Shown in pieces: positions 15,597 to 24,596 of a DNA stretch of 64,000 bases (positions are counted from its first letter, which is position 1; each line of letters begins with the position of its first letter). The DNA is from Micromonospora antibiotica (GTDB lineage: Bacteria; Actinomycetota; Actinomycetes; Mycobacteriales; Micromonosporaceae). A program made the translations under genes and the position numbers. The stretch covers positions 1 to 64,000 of the forward strand of contig NZ_JAGFWR010000013.1 in assembly GCF_017599305.1 (NCBI RefSeq), read 5' to 3'. The notes below the pieces were generated by a model that was not told where the DNA came from, did not search any database, and worked only from the letters and a program-made list of their open reading frames with translations.

Positions 15597-16805
15597 TTGT
15601 CCACTCATCACCGCGAACTCCGGGTCGGCATGATCGGATACTCGTTCATGGGCGCCGCGCACTCACAGGCGTGGCGCACCGTGAACCGGGTGTACGAACT
15701 GCCTGCCCGGGTTCGGATGGCGCAGATCTGCGGCCGGGACGCCGCGAAGGTCGCCGAGGCAGCCGACCGGCTGGGCTGGGACACGCACACCACAGACTGG
15801 CGTGCCCTGGTCGCCTCGGACGACATCGACGTGGTCGACATCTGCACCCCAGGTGACAGCCACGCCGAGATCGCCCTTGCCGCGCTCGCCGCCGGCAAGC
15901 ACGTGATCTGCGAGAAACCGTTGGCCAACACGGTGGAGGAGGCGCGGGCGATGACCGCTGCCGCCGCCACCGCCGGGGCCTCCGGGGTCCGGTCCATGTG
16001 CGGGTTCAACTACCGCCGGGTGCCGGCCGTCGCGCTGATGCGACAACTGGTCGCCGAAGGCCGGCTCGGCACGATCCGGCACGTCCGCGCGACGTACCTC
16101 CAGGACTGGATCGTCGATCCGCAGTTCCCCCTGGTCTGGAGGCTGCAGAAGGACAAGGCGGGCTCCGGTGCCCTCGGTGACATCGGGGCGCACATCATCG
16201 ACCTGACCCAGTTCGTGACCGGCCAACGGATCACCGGGGTCAGTGCGGTGACCGAGACGTTCGTCAAGGAGCGCCCGCTGCCGGGTGCGTCGAGCGGCCT
16301 GGCCGCCGAGGTCGACGGCACCGCGACGGCGACCGGCACGGTCACCGTCGACGACGCCGCGATCTTCGTGGCCCGGCTCGACGACGGGGCACTGGCCACG
16401 TACGAGGCGACCCGGTTCGCCACGGGCCGTAAGAACGCCCTCCGGGTGGAGATCAACGGTTCGCTCGGCTCGGTGGTGTTCGACCTGGAACGCCTCAACG
16501 AGTTGGAGTTCTACGACGCCTCCCGGCCGGCGACCGAGCAGGGATTCACCCGGATCCTGGTCACCGAGGCCGAACACCCGTACATGGCGGCGTGGTGGCC
16601 GCCGGGCCACATCATCGGCTACGAGCACTCCTTCACCCACGAGATGCGCGACTTCGTCGAGGCGGTCGCCAACGGTGTCGACCCGACCCCGTCGTTCGCC
16701 GACGCGTTGCAGGTCCAGCTGGTGCTGGACGCGGTGACCCGCTCGGCGGATCTCGGTTCACGGTGGACCGACGTCGAGCCGGCCCTGGCCGCGCTCGCCG
16801 TCTGA
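15597..16805 (+). CDS. Gfo/Idh/MocA-family NAD(P)-dependent sugar/inositol dehydrogenase
   Basis: A 402-residue oxidoreductase. TTG at 15597 is taken as start because GGGGGGAGA precedes it and because the first beta strand LRVGMIGYSFMGAAHS needs the residues before the next ATG (15630). Rossmann signature VGMIGYSFMG, the EKP motif CEKPLANT, and DIGAHIIDLTQF, which carries the catalytic His region, are all present. It probably oxidises the sugar or cyclitol brought in by the adjoining transporter, perhaps at C3. It starts 20 bp after the binding-protein gene and closes the operon. Confidence 0.93.
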   Translation: MSTHHRELRVGMIGYSFMGAAHSQAWRTVNRVYELPARVRMAQICGRDAAKVAEAADRLGWDTHTTDWRALVASDDIDVVDICTPGDSHAEIALAALAAGKHVICEKPLANTVEEARAMTAAAATAGASGVRSMCGFNYRRVPAVALMRQLVAEGRLGTIRHVRATYLQDWIVDPQFPLVWRLQKDKAGSGALGDIGAHIIDLTQFVTGQRITGVSAVTETFVKERPLPGASSGLAAEVDGTATATGTVTVDDAAIFVARLDDGALATYEATRFATGRKNALRVEINGSLGSVVFDLERLNELEFYDASRPATEQGFTRILVTEAEHPYMAAWWPPGHIIGYEHSFTHEMRDFVEAVANGVDPTPSFADALQVQLVLDAVTRSADLGSRWTDVEPALAALAV

Positions 16806-17274
16806 CCCAGGCACCTCCGCCGTCGACCGGCGAGGGACCGGCCGTGGTTGCGCCCCGCGGCCGGGCCGGGGTCGGCAGTGGAGGGGCGCGCACCCGGGCC
16901 ACCCGGCCCGGGGACACGCGCACGATGGCCGTCCGGTGCGGCCGGACCGGGATTCCCCGGCCGCACCGGAGGGCCGCCAGCAGGAATATAGATAAGTATG
17001 ATTCGGGTTCCCTGGGGAATCCGGTTCACCACCACCCATTCGTCCGGCCGAGGGCGCGCCGCCGCCGTTGGCCGGATGCGGGGAGGCAGGGCCGAGACGC
17101 CGAACCGGCCCTGCCTGCCAGCCCCGCCCGCACGCCGTGCGGGACCGGGTACGGCGTCGACGCCGCCGACGTCTACGCCGTCACCGGTGCCATCCCGCAC
17201 GACCGGGCGGGCGGGGCCACCCCGCGCCCCGCCGGCACGACCGAACCGAGCACGTTCCATCCGGAAGGAGCACC
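16806..17274. other. Promoter-bearing gap before the Ebo operon
   Basis: No gene is supported in these 469 bp. Most is GC-rich, but 16984-17003 is AT-rich (AATATAGATAAGTATGATT) and offers a -10 hexamer TATGAT at 16997-17002; no clear -35 is seen. It is the only promoter-like stretch before the eight overlapping genes that follow. GAAGGAG at 17264-17270 is the ribosome-binding site of the first gene. Confidence 0.4.
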
Positions 17275-18423
17275 ATGCGTACGGGTGTCTGGCTGGTGGG
17301 AGCGCGCGGTTCCGTCGCGACCACCGGCATCGTCGGCGGGCTCGCCCTACGGGCCGGCCTCACCGCCCCCACCGGCTGCGTCACCGAACTGCCCGACCTG
17401 CGGGGACCCGCCCTGCCCCCCTTCGCCGACCTGGTCTTCGGCGGTCACGACGTGGCCACCACGCCGCTGACCAAACGGGCCGAGGCGCTCGCCGCCGCCG
17501 GGGTGCTGCCCGGCCGGCTGGCCGCCGCGCTCGCCGCCGACCTGGCCGCCGTCGAGGAGGACCTGCGGCCCGCGCCGACCGGCGGCAGCCAGGCCGACCG
17601 GGCCGCCGCGGTCACCGCCGACCTGACCGCGTTCCGCGACCGGCACCGGCTCGACCGGGTGGTGGTGGTCAACGTCTCGGCCACCGAACCGGCCCCGTCA
17701 CCGCACCCCGGCCACGCCGACCCGGACGCCCTGCGGGCCGCCCTCGCCGGCGGCGACGAGGTGCTGCCGCCCAGCTCGCTGTACGCGTACGCGGCCGTCG
17801 AGGCGGGCTGCCCGTACGTCGACTTCACCCCGTCCACCGGGCTGCGCCTGCCGGCGCTCGCCGCGCTCGCCGCGCAGCGTGGCCTGCCGTACGCCGGGCA
17901 TGACGGCAAGACCGGGGAGACCCTGGTCAAGTCGGTGCTCGCCCCGATGTTCGCGATGCGTCACCTCGCGGTGCGCTCCTGGTCCGGGGTCAACCTGCTC
18001 GGTGGCGGCGACGGGGCGACCCTGGCCGAGCCGGGCGCCAACGCCGCCAAGGTGGACAGCAAGCAGCGGGTCCTCGGCGAGACGCTGGGCTACGTGCCGC
18101 AGGGCGGCACCCGGATCGACTACGTCGAGGACCTCGGTGATTTCAAGACCGCCTGGGACCTGATCACCTTCGCCGGGTTCCTCGGCACCGGGATGCGGAT
18201 GGAGTTCACCTGGCACGGCTGCGACTCCGCGCTGGCCGCCCCGCTGGTGCTGGACCTGGCCCGGCTCACCGCCGCCGCGCACGCCGCCGGGCGGGTCGGC
18301 CCCCTGCCCGAGCTGGCCTTCTTCTTCAAGGACCCGATCGACGCACCCACCCACTCGCTGAGCGAGCAGTGGCAGCGGCTGGTCGACTTCACCCGGGAGC
18401 TGCACGCCGGGGGTGCCGGGTGA
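17275..18423 (+). CDS. myo-Inositol-1-phosphate synthase family protein
   Basis: A 382-residue NAD-dependent cyclase of the inositol-3-phosphate synthase family, which converts glucose-6-phosphate to inositol phosphate. Rossmann start GVWLVGARGSVATT, then PPSSLYAYAAVEAGCPYVDF, the catalytic-loop signature GHDGKTGETLVKSVLAPMF and WSGVNLLGGGDG. ATG at 17275 has GAAGGAG four bases before. It opens the Ebo operon and overlaps the prenyltransferase by GTGA. In other Ebo clusters a dehydroquinate-synthase-like sugar-phosphate cyclase (EboD) is present instead, so this enzyme may supply the cyclitol building block. Confidence 0.92.
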   Translation: MRTGVWLVGARGSVATTGIVGGLALRAGLTAPTGCVTELPDLRGPALPPFADLVFGGHDVATTPLTKRAEALAAAGVLPGRLAAALAADLAAVEEDLRPAPTGGSQADRAAAVTADLTAFRDRHRLDRVVVVNVSATEPAPSPHPGHADPDALRAALAGGDEVLPPSSLYAYAAVEAGCPYVDFTPSTGLRLPALAALAAQRGLPYAGHDGKTGETLVKSVLAPMFAMRHLAVRSWSGVNLLGGGDGATLAEPGANAAKVDSKQRVLGETLGYVPQGGTRIDYVEDLGDFKTAWDLITFAGFLGTGMRMEFTWHGCDSALAAPLVLDLARLTAAAHAAGRVGPLPELAFFFKDPIDAPTHSLSEQWQRLVDFTRELHAGGAG

Positions 18424-19397
18424 CCAGCGTGGCCGACCTGGCCGAGCTGGTCCGGGCACCGGCCGCACTGTCCGTACCGGGGGACCTGGTGGCCGGGGCG
18501 GCGGCGGCCGGGGTGCTCGGCCCGCGTACCGCCGGGCTGGCCGGCGCGTCGGTGCTGCTCTACTGGGCCGGGATGGCCGCCAACGACTGGGCCGACCGGG
18601 GGTTGGACGCCGAGGAACGCCCGGAACGGCCGATCCCGAGCGGCCGGATCACCCCGGCCGCCGCCGCCGGGGTCGCCATCGGGCTCACCGCCGCCGGCCT
18701 GGGCCTGGCCGCCGCCGTGGGCGGCCGACGGGCCACCGCCGTCGCGCTTCCGCTCGCCGCCACCATCTGGGGGTACGACCTGGTGGCCAAGAACACCGCC
18801 GCCGGTCCCGCCGTGATGGCCGCCTGCCGGGGGCTGGACGTGCTGCTCGGCGCGTCGTCCGGCCGACCGGTCCGGGCGCTGCCGGCGGCGCTGACCGTCG
18901 CCGCGCACACCTGGACGGTGACCGCCCTGTCCCGGCGTGAGGTGACCGGGGCCGACGCGGCGCTGCCCCGGCGTACCCTCGCCGGCACCGCCCTGGTCGC
19001 GCTGGCCGCCACCACCCTGCCCCGCGCCACCACCCCGACCCGTCCCGCCGGCCGGCCGTCCCCGGTGGACGATGCGCCGACGGCGACCGAGGCGCCCGGC
19101 CGTCGTACCGCACCGGGCGTCCGCACCGGTGCCGCCGGGGTCGGCCGGTCGCTCGCCGGCGCGCTGCCGGTGGCGCTGGCCGGCTGGTACGTCGCCCGGT
19201 ACGGCGGCGCGCAGGCCCGGGTGGCCGCCGACCCCACCGCCGGCCGGGTCCGGGCCGCCGTCGGGGCCGGCATCACCGGGCTGCCCTCGTTGCAGGGTGC
19301 GCTCACCGCCCGCGCCGGTGCCGGGCTGGTCGGCGCGCTGGTCGCGCTCGCCGCGCCGCTGGGCGGCCGGCTGGCCCGGAAACTCTCCCCGACATGA
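18420..19397 (+). CDS. eboC: EboC-like UbiA-superfamily prenyltransferase (SCO3242 type)
   Basis: A 325-residue membrane prenyltransferase from GTG at 18420, overlapping the previous stop. The UbiA Asp-rich motif NDWADRGLD is at about residues 53-61, followed by ERPIPSGRITPAAA, as in homogentisate/4-hydroxybenzoate-type enzymes; a second polar loop is YDLVAKN. About seven to eight helices are predicted by eye. A disordered Pro/Thr insert lies near residues 200-235. Family members transfer a prenyl chain from a diphosphate to an acceptor; here the neighbouring inositol-phosphate and polyprenyl synthetase genes suggest acceptor and donor. Confidence 0.88.
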   Translation: MTSVADLAELVRAPAALSVPGDLVAGAAAAGVLGPRTAGLAGASVLLYWAGMAANDWADRGLDAEERPERPIPSGRITPAAAAGVAIGLTAAGLGLAAAVGGRRATAVALPLAATIWGYDLVAKNTAAGPAVMAACRGLDVLLGASSGRPVRALPAALTVAAHTWTVTALSRREVTGADAALPRRTLAGTALVALAATTLPRATTPTRPAGRPSPVDDAPTATEAPGRRTAPGVRTGAAGVGRSLAGALPVALAGWYVARYGGAQARVAADPTAGRVRAAVGAGITGLPSLQGALTARAGAGLVGALVALAAPLGGRLARKLSPT

Positions 19398-20386
19398 CCG
19401 CCCCGGACGCCGTTCCGCCGGCCGCTGCCGGCGCGTCCCGCCGCAGCCCGGCCCCGGACCGTCCGGCCGACGCCGCCGGCCCGCCGGCCGGCGAGGTGGA
19501 CCGGCTGCGGTTCGGCTACGGCACCAACGGCTTCGCCAACCACCGGCTCGACGACGCCCTGACGGTGCTGGCCGACCTCGGCTACGAGGGGGTCGCGCTC
19601 ACCCTCGACCACGACCACCTCGACCCGTACGCGCCGGGACTGGCCCGCCGGGTCGACGCCGTGGCGCACCGGCTGGCCGCGCTCGGTCTCGGCGTGGTGG
19701 TCGAGACCGGTGCCCGCTACCTGCTCGACCCGTGGCGCAAGCATGCCCCGACGTTGCTGCACGACGACCCGGCCGGCCGGATCGACTTCCTGGACCGGGC
19801 CGTCCGCGTCGGCGCGGACCTCGGTGCCGAGGCGGTCTCCTTCTGGGCCGGCATCCGACCCGGTCACGTCGCCCCCGAGGTCGCGTGGGACCGGCTGGTC
19901 GCCGGCTGCGCGACGGTGACCGCCGCCGCCGACCGGGCCGGGGTGACCCTGGGCTTCGAACCGGAGCCCGGAATGCTGGTCGAGGACATCGCCGGCTGGC
20001 GTCGGCTGCACCGGGCCCTCGGCGAGCCGGCCCGCTTCGGCATCACCCTCGACATCGGACACTGCCGCTGCCTGGAGTCGTCGACCGTGGCGGACTGTGT
20101 GCGCCAGGTCGCCGGGCACCTGGTCAACGTGCAGATCGACGACATGCGCCGGGGGGTGCACGAGCACCTGGAGTTCGGCACCGGCGAGATCGACTTCCCG
20201 CCGGTGCTGCGCGCCCTGGCCGACGCCGGCTACCGGGGACTGGTCGCCGTGGAGCTGCCCCGGCACTCGCACGCCGCACCCACCGTGGCGGCCCGGTCGC
20301 TGGACTTCCTGCGTACCGCCGCCCGGGACGCCGGCCTCGCGGCGGGCGCGGCACCCGTCCCCGCCGGCACCACCGAGGCGGACTGA
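19394..20386 (+). CDS. TIM-barrel sugar phosphate isomerase/epimerase-like protein of the Ebo operon
   Basis: A 330-residue AP-endonuclease-2/xylose-isomerase-like barrel overlapping the prenyltransferase by ATGA. After a 35-residue Ala/Pro tail it shows RFGYGTNGFANHRLDD, GFEPEPGMLVED, LDIGHCRCLES, VNVQIDDMRRGVHEH and GLVAVELPRHSH, with metal-ligand Glu/Asp/His/Glu in the usual strands. The GFEPEPG motif recurs in EboE, so the two are paralogous barrels. Substrate unknown; probably isomerises or epimerises the cyclitol or sugar intermediate. Confidence 0.88.
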   Translation: MTAPDAVPPAAAGASRRSPAPDRPADAAGPPAGEVDRLRFGYGTNGFANHRLDDALTVLADLGYEGVALTLDHDHLDPYAPGLARRVDAVAHRLAALGLGVVVETGARYLLDPWRKHAPTLLHDDPAGRIDFLDRAVRVGADLGAEAVSFWAGIRPGHVAPEVAWDRLVAGCATVTAAADRAGVTLGFEPEPGMLVEDIAGWRRLHRALGEPARFGITLDIGHCRCLESSTVADCVRQVAGHLVNVQIDDMRRGVHEHLEFGTGEIDFPPVLRALADAGYRGLVAVELPRHSHAAPTVAARSLDFLRTAARDAGLAAGAAPVPAGTTEAD

Positions 20387-20423
20387 CCACCGCCGGACGC
20401 ACACACCTGGGGAGGGGAGACGG

Positions 20424-21026
20424 ATGACACCGGATCGACTGCGGGCCGCGCTGGAGGGCGCACCCGATCCCGACTGGCTGGAGACCGCACTGCGCCGCGT
20501 CGCGGCCGAGCCCGGCGCGGTCGGACGGTACTTTCCCGCCGCCGCCCGGCGGTGCGGCCGGCACGACCTGCCCGGTGCCCCCGGCTGGACCGCCGACGAG
20601 GCGGCGCGGGCGCTGCTGCTGGCCGCGCTCCCCGCCGACCAGGCCGCCGCGCAGGCCGACGAGGTCTACCGGTACGGCGACGCCGCCGAGAAGCGGGCCG
20701 TACTCAAGGCCCTTGCGCTGCTGCCGATCGGCGACGCCGGGGTGCCGCTGCTGCACGACGCGATCCGCACCAACGACACCCGGCTGGTCGCCGCCGCGCT
20801 CGGCCCGTACGCCCGGCACCTGGCGGCGGACGCCTGGCGGCAGGCGGTGCTCAAGTGCGTCTTCATCGGGGTGCCGCTGGCCGTCGTCGCCGACCTCGAC
20901 GACCGGGCCGACGGGGAACTGGCCACCATGCTCGCCGCGCTCGCGGCGGAACGGCACGCCGCCGGTCGGCAGCTCCCCGCCGATGCCACCGCACTGCTCG
21001 ACCGGCTCACCATCAGGGAGGCGTGA
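20424..21026 (+). CDS. eboA: EboA domain protein
   Basis: A 200-residue helical protein with GGAGGGGAGA before the ATG. The diagnostic stretch is VYRYGDAAEKRAVLKALALL and DAIRTNDTRLVAAALGPYA, then QAVLKCVFIGVPL, all strongly conserved in EboA proteins. It looks like a HEAT-like helical repeat without catalytic residues. EboA is part of the Ebo cluster known from cyanobacterial scytonemin export and from a Pseudomonas nematode-repellence locus; its biochemical role is undefined. Confidence 0.9.
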   Translation: MTPDRLRAALEGAPDPDWLETALRRVAAEPGAVGRYFPAAARRCGRHDLPGAPGWTADEAARALLLAALPADQAAAQADEVYRYGDAAEKRAVLKALALLPIGDAGVPLLHDAIRTNDTRLVAAALGPYARHLAADAWRQAVLKCVFIGVPLAVVADLDDRADGELATMLAALAAERHAAGRQLPADATALLDRLTIREA

Positions 21027-21881
21027 ATGCGCATCTTCGACCCGCACATCCACATGACGTCGCGGACCACCGACGACTACGAGCGGATGGCCGCCGCCGG
21101 GGTCCGCGCCGTGGTCGAGCCGGCCTTCTGGCTGGGGCAGCCGCGCACCAGCGCCGCCTCCTTCGCCGACTACTTCGACTCGCTGATCGGCTGGGAGCCG
21201 TTCCGGGCCGGCCAGTTCGGGGTCCGGCACCACGCCACCGTGGCGCTGAACCCCAAGGAGGCCAACGACCCGCGCTGCCGCCCGGTGCTCGACCTGCTGC
21301 CCCGCTACCTGGAGAAGGACGCCGTGGTAGCGGTCGGCGAGATCGGCTACGACGACATGACGCCGGCCGAGGACGAGGCGTTCGCCACCCAGCTCGCGCT
21401 GGCCGTCGACCACGACCTGCCGGCCCTGGTGCACACCCCGCACCGGGACAAGGCGCGCGGCGTCGAACGCAGCCTCGCGGTGGTCGCCGAGAGCGGCATC
21501 GCGCCGGGTCGGGTGGCGCTGGACCACCTCAACGAGGTGACCGTGAAGCTGGCCCGCGACAGCGGCTGCTGGCTGGGTTTCTCCATCTACCCGGACACCA
21601 AGATGTCGCCGCCGCGGATGGTGGAGCTGCTGCGCACGTACGGCACCGAGCGGATGCTGGTCAACTCGGCCGCCGACTGGGGCCGCTCCGACCCGCTGCT
21701 GACCCGGGCCACCGGTGAGGCGATGCTGGCCGCCGGATTCACCGACGACGACGTCGACCTGGTGCTCTGGCGCAACCCGGTGGAGTTCTACGGGCAGTCC
21801 GGCCGGCTCGACCTGACCGACCTGGACACCCCGTCCAGCGGCACCTTCGAGGGCAACTCCATCCTGCGCGGCGGCGACTGA
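21027..21881 (+). CDS. eboB: EboB, TatD-family metal-dependent hydrolase
   Basis: A 284-residue amidohydrolase-fold protein directly abutting EboA. HIHMTSR near residue 7 gives the first metal pair (HxH), followed by EPAFWLG, AVGEIGYDD with the bridging Glu, LVHTPHRDK and LDHLNE with later His ligands, and the final Asp in VNSAADWGRSDP. All ligands are present, so an active phosphatase or hydrolase is likely. The stop overlaps EboE (TGATG). Confidence 0.92.
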   Translation: MRIFDPHIHMTSRTTDDYERMAAAGVRAVVEPAFWLGQPRTSAASFADYFDSLIGWEPFRAGQFGVRHHATVALNPKEANDPRCRPVLDLLPRYLEKDAVVAVGEIGYDDMTPAEDEAFATQLALAVDHDLPALVHTPHRDKARGVERSLAVVAESGIAPGRVALDHLNEVTVKLARDSGCWLGFSIYPDTKMSPPRMVELLRTYGTERMLVNSAADWGRSDPLLTRATGEAMLAAGFTDDDVDLVLWRNPVEFYGQSGRLDLTDLDTPSSGTFEGNSILRGGD

Positions 21882-23089
21882 TGCGGCTGCGGCACGCCGA
21901 TGGCAGCACCGTCCACCTCGGCTACTGCACCAACGTGCACCCCGCCGAGGACGCCGCCGGCATCCTCGCCCAACTCGACACGTACGCCCTGCCGGTGCGG
22001 GAGGCGCTCGGCTCGGACCTGCTCGGCCTGGGGCTGTGGCTGGCCGCCCCGGTCGCCGCCGAGCTGGCCGCCGACCCGGCCGCCCGTCGCCGGTTGCGCG
22101 CCGAGCTGACCCACCGGGGGCTGGAGGTGGTCACCCTCAACGGCTTCCCGTACGCGGCCTTCCAGGCCCCGGTGGTCAAGGGCGCGGTGTACCACCCGGA
22201 CTGGACCACCGGGCAGCGGCTGCGCTACACCCTCGACCTGGCCCGGATCCTGGCCGACCTGCTCCCCGACGACGCGGCCCGGGGCTCCATCTCCACCCTG
22301 CCGCTGGCCTGGCGGCAGCCCTGGGACCCGACGCACGCCGGGGCGGCCCGCCGCCGGCTCGACGCGCTCACCGCCGGCCTGGCCGAGGTGGAACGCGACA
22401 CCGGCCGCCCGGTGCGGGTCGGTTTCGAACCGGAACCGGGCTGCGTGGTGGAGAGCAGCGGGCAGGCCGCCGCCCTGCTGGGCGGCCTGGACCCGGACCG
22501 GCTCGGGATCTGTCTCGACCTGGCCCACCTCGCCTGCGCCTGGGAGGAACCCGTCGCGGCGCTGGCCCGGCTGCGCTCCGCCGGGCTGCCGGTGGTCAAG
22601 GTGCAGGTCTCCGCCGCGCTGGAGTCGGCCGACCCGGTCGCCGACGCCGACGCGCTGGGCCGCTGGGTGGAGCCCCGGTTCCTGCACCAGACCCGCACCG
22701 CCGGTTGCGCCCACGCCGCCGACCCGGCCGACCCGGCGTACGCGGCCGACGACCTGGACGAGGCGCTGGCCGCGCGGCTGCCCGGGGCGTGGCGGGTGCA
22801 CTACCACGTGCCGCTGCACGCCCCGCCCGAGCCGCCGCTGACCTCCACCCTGCCGGTGCTGCGCACCGCGCTGGCCGCGCTGCTGGCCGGCCCGACGGCC
22901 GGCTGCGACCACCTGGACGTCGAGACGTACACGTGGGGGGTGCTGCCGGCGGCGCGGCGTCCGCGCACCGATGCGGAGCTGGCCCTCGGGATCGCCGCCG
23001 AGCTGGCCTTCGCCCGCGACGAACTGGTCACCCTCGGCCTCACCCCGGCCGAGCGAGCCGTCCCGACGACCCTGGGGGTACGACGATGA
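21881..23089 (+). CDS. eboE: Metabolite traffic protein EboE
   Basis: A 402-residue xylose-isomerase-like TIM barrel that opens HLGYCTNVHPAEDAAGIL, characteristic of EboE. Other landmarks are VTLNGFPYAAFQAPVVKG, STLPLAWRQPWDP, GFEPEPGCVVESSG, ICLDLAHLACAWEEP, VKVQVSAALE and VHYHVPLHA. The family is linked to export or maturation of a periplasmic metabolite precursor; the exact reaction is not known. No signal peptide, so it acts inside the cell. Its stop is bridged to EboF by a 23-residue mini-ORF. Confidence 0.93.
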   Translation: MRLRHADGSTVHLGYCTNVHPAEDAAGILAQLDTYALPVREALGSDLLGLGLWLAAPVAAELAADPAARRRLRAELTHRGLEVVTLNGFPYAAFQAPVVKGAVYHPDWTTGQRLRYTLDLARILADLLPDDAARGSISTLPLAWRQPWDPTHAGAARRRLDALTAGLAEVERDTGRPVRVGFEPEPGCVVESSGQAAALLGGLDPDRLGICLDLAHLACAWEEPVAALARLRSAGLPVVKVQVSAALESADPVADADALGRWVEPRFLHQTRTAGCAHAADPADPAYAADDLDEALAARLPGAWRVHYHVPLHAPPEPPLTSTLPVLRTALAALLAGPTAGCDHLDVETYTWGVLPAARRPRTDAELALGIAAELAFARDELVTLGLTPAERAVPTTLGVRR

Positions 23090-23157
23090 GCGAGCGTCAC
23101 CGACCGGGCACCGTGCGGTGCCACCGCCGTGCCGGGCGCAGCGGGATGTCGGCATGA
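23086..23157 (+). other. 23-residue stop-start bridging mini-ORF
   Basis: ATG at 23086 overlaps the EboE stop (ATGA); the frame starts MSERHRPGTV, and its TGA at 23155-23157 overlaps the EboF ATG at 23154 (ATGA). It begins with the same ATGAGCGAGCG as the bridge at 13253 and, like it, ends GGCATGA. All neighbouring Ebo genes overlap directly, so this 64-bp insert looks like a later insertion that preserved translational coupling. Confidence 0.4.
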
Positions 23158-24596
23158 GCCGCCGGTTGGTGGTGCTGGACGTGGTCGGGCTGACCCCCCG
23201 GCTGCTGGCCCACATGCCCCGGTTGCGTGCCGTCGCCGAGCAGGGGTTCTCCGCCGAACTGGGTACCGTGCTGCCGGCGGTCACCTGCTCGGCGCAGGCC
23301 ACCCTGCTGACCGGTGAGCAGCCGTCCGGGCACGGCATCGTCGGCAACGGCTGGTACTTCCGTGACCTCGGTGAGGTGCTGCTGTGGCGGCAGCACCACG
23401 CGCTGGTCGGCGGGGAGAAGGTGTGGCAGGCGGCCCGCCGGGTCGAGCCCGGCTACACGGTGGCCAACGTCTGCTGGTGGTACGCGATGGGCGCGGACGT
23501 CGACTGGACCGTCACGCCCCGCCCGATCTACTACGCCGACGGGCGCAAGGAACCGGACTGCTGGACCGACCCGCCGGAGCTGCACGACACGCTCACCGCC
23601 GCGCTGGGCACCTTCCCGCTGTTCACCTACTGGGGACCGGGGGCGGGGCTGCCCTCGTCCCGCTGGATCTGCCGGGCGGCTGAGCGGATCCTCGCCGACC
23701 AGGCCCCCGACCTGACCCTGGTCTACGTCCCGCACCTCGACTACGACCTGCAACGCTTCGGGCCGTCCTCGCCGCGGGCCACCGCCGCGGCGGCGGAGCT
23801 GGACGCGGTGCTCGCGCCGCTGCTGGACGCCGCACGGGCCGCCGACGCGACGGTGGTGGCGCTGTCGGAGTACGGCATCACCGACGTCTCCCGCCCGGTG
23901 GACGTCAACCGGCTGCTGCGCGCCGAGGGGCTGCTGCGGGTCTACACCCAGGACGGCATGGAGTACCTGGACCCGTGGACGTCCCGGGCGTTCGCCGTCG
24001 CCGACCACCAGATCGCCCACGTCTACGTGAAGGACCCGGCGGACGTGGCGGCGGTGGCGAAGCTCTGCGCCGGGCTGCCCGGGGTGGCCGAGGTGCTCGA
24101 CGCCGAGGGCAAGGCGGCGGCCGGGTTGGACCACGAGCGGGCCGGTGAACTGGTGCTGGTGGCCGAGCCGGACTCCTGGTTCACCTACTACTACTGGCTC
24201 GACGACGCCCGTGCCCCGGATTTCGCCCGGAACGTGGAGATCCACCGCAAGCCCGGGTACGACCCGGCGGAGCTGTTCTTCGACCCGGCCGCGCCGGGTG
24301 CGGCGAAGCGGCGGGCGGGGGTGGCGCTGGCCCGCAAGAAGCTCGGCATGCGTTACCTGATGAGCGTGGTGGGTCTGGACGCGGGGGCGCGGGCGGTCCG
24401 GGGTTCGCACGGCCGGTTGCCGGCCGACCCGGCGGACGGCCCGGTGCTGCTCTGTTCCGACCCGTCGCTGGCCCGGGACTCCTTCGCCGCGACGGAGGTC
24501 AAGGCGCTGCTGCTGGACCTCGCCGGGCTGGGAGCGGGTGCCGACGGGGCGTCGACGGCCCCGACCGGCCCGCCGGGCACGGGGGACCGGCGGTGA
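23154..24596 (+). CDS. eboF: EboF, alkaline-phosphatase-superfamily phosphodiesterase
   Basis: A 480-residue nucleotide pyrophosphatase/phosphodiesterase-type protein. RRLVVLDVVGLTP provides the first metal Asp, LPAVTCSAQATLLTGEQPS the nucleophile Thr and loop, then YVPHLDYDLQRFGPSS, LSEYGITDV and AVADHQIAHVY with the remaining Asp/His ligands. No signal peptide is evident. It may release a phosphate-linked group from the Ebo product. It overlaps the polyprenyl synthetase gene by GTGA. Confidence 0.9.
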   Translation: MSRRLVVLDVVGLTPRLLAHMPRLRAVAEQGFSAELGTVLPAVTCSAQATLLTGEQPSGHGIVGNGWYFRDLGEVLLWRQHHALVGGEKVWQAARRVEPGYTVANVCWWYAMGADVDWTVTPRPIYYADGRKEPDCWTDPPELHDTLTAALGTFPLFTYWGPGAGLPSSRWICRAAERILADQAPDLTLVYVPHLDYDLQRFGPSSPRATAAAAELDAVLAPLLDAARAADATVVALSEYGITDVSRPVDVNRLLRAEGLLRVYTQDGMEYLDPWTSRAFAVADHQIAHVYVKDPADVAAVAKLCAGLPGVAEVLDAEGKAAAGLDHERAGELVLVAEPDSWFTYYYWLDDARAPDFARNVEIHRKPGYDPAELFFDPAAPGAAKRRAGVALARKKLGMRYLMSVVGLDAGARAVRGSHGRLPADPADGPVLLCSDPSLARDSFAATEVKALLLDLAGLGAGADGASTAPTGPPGTGDRR

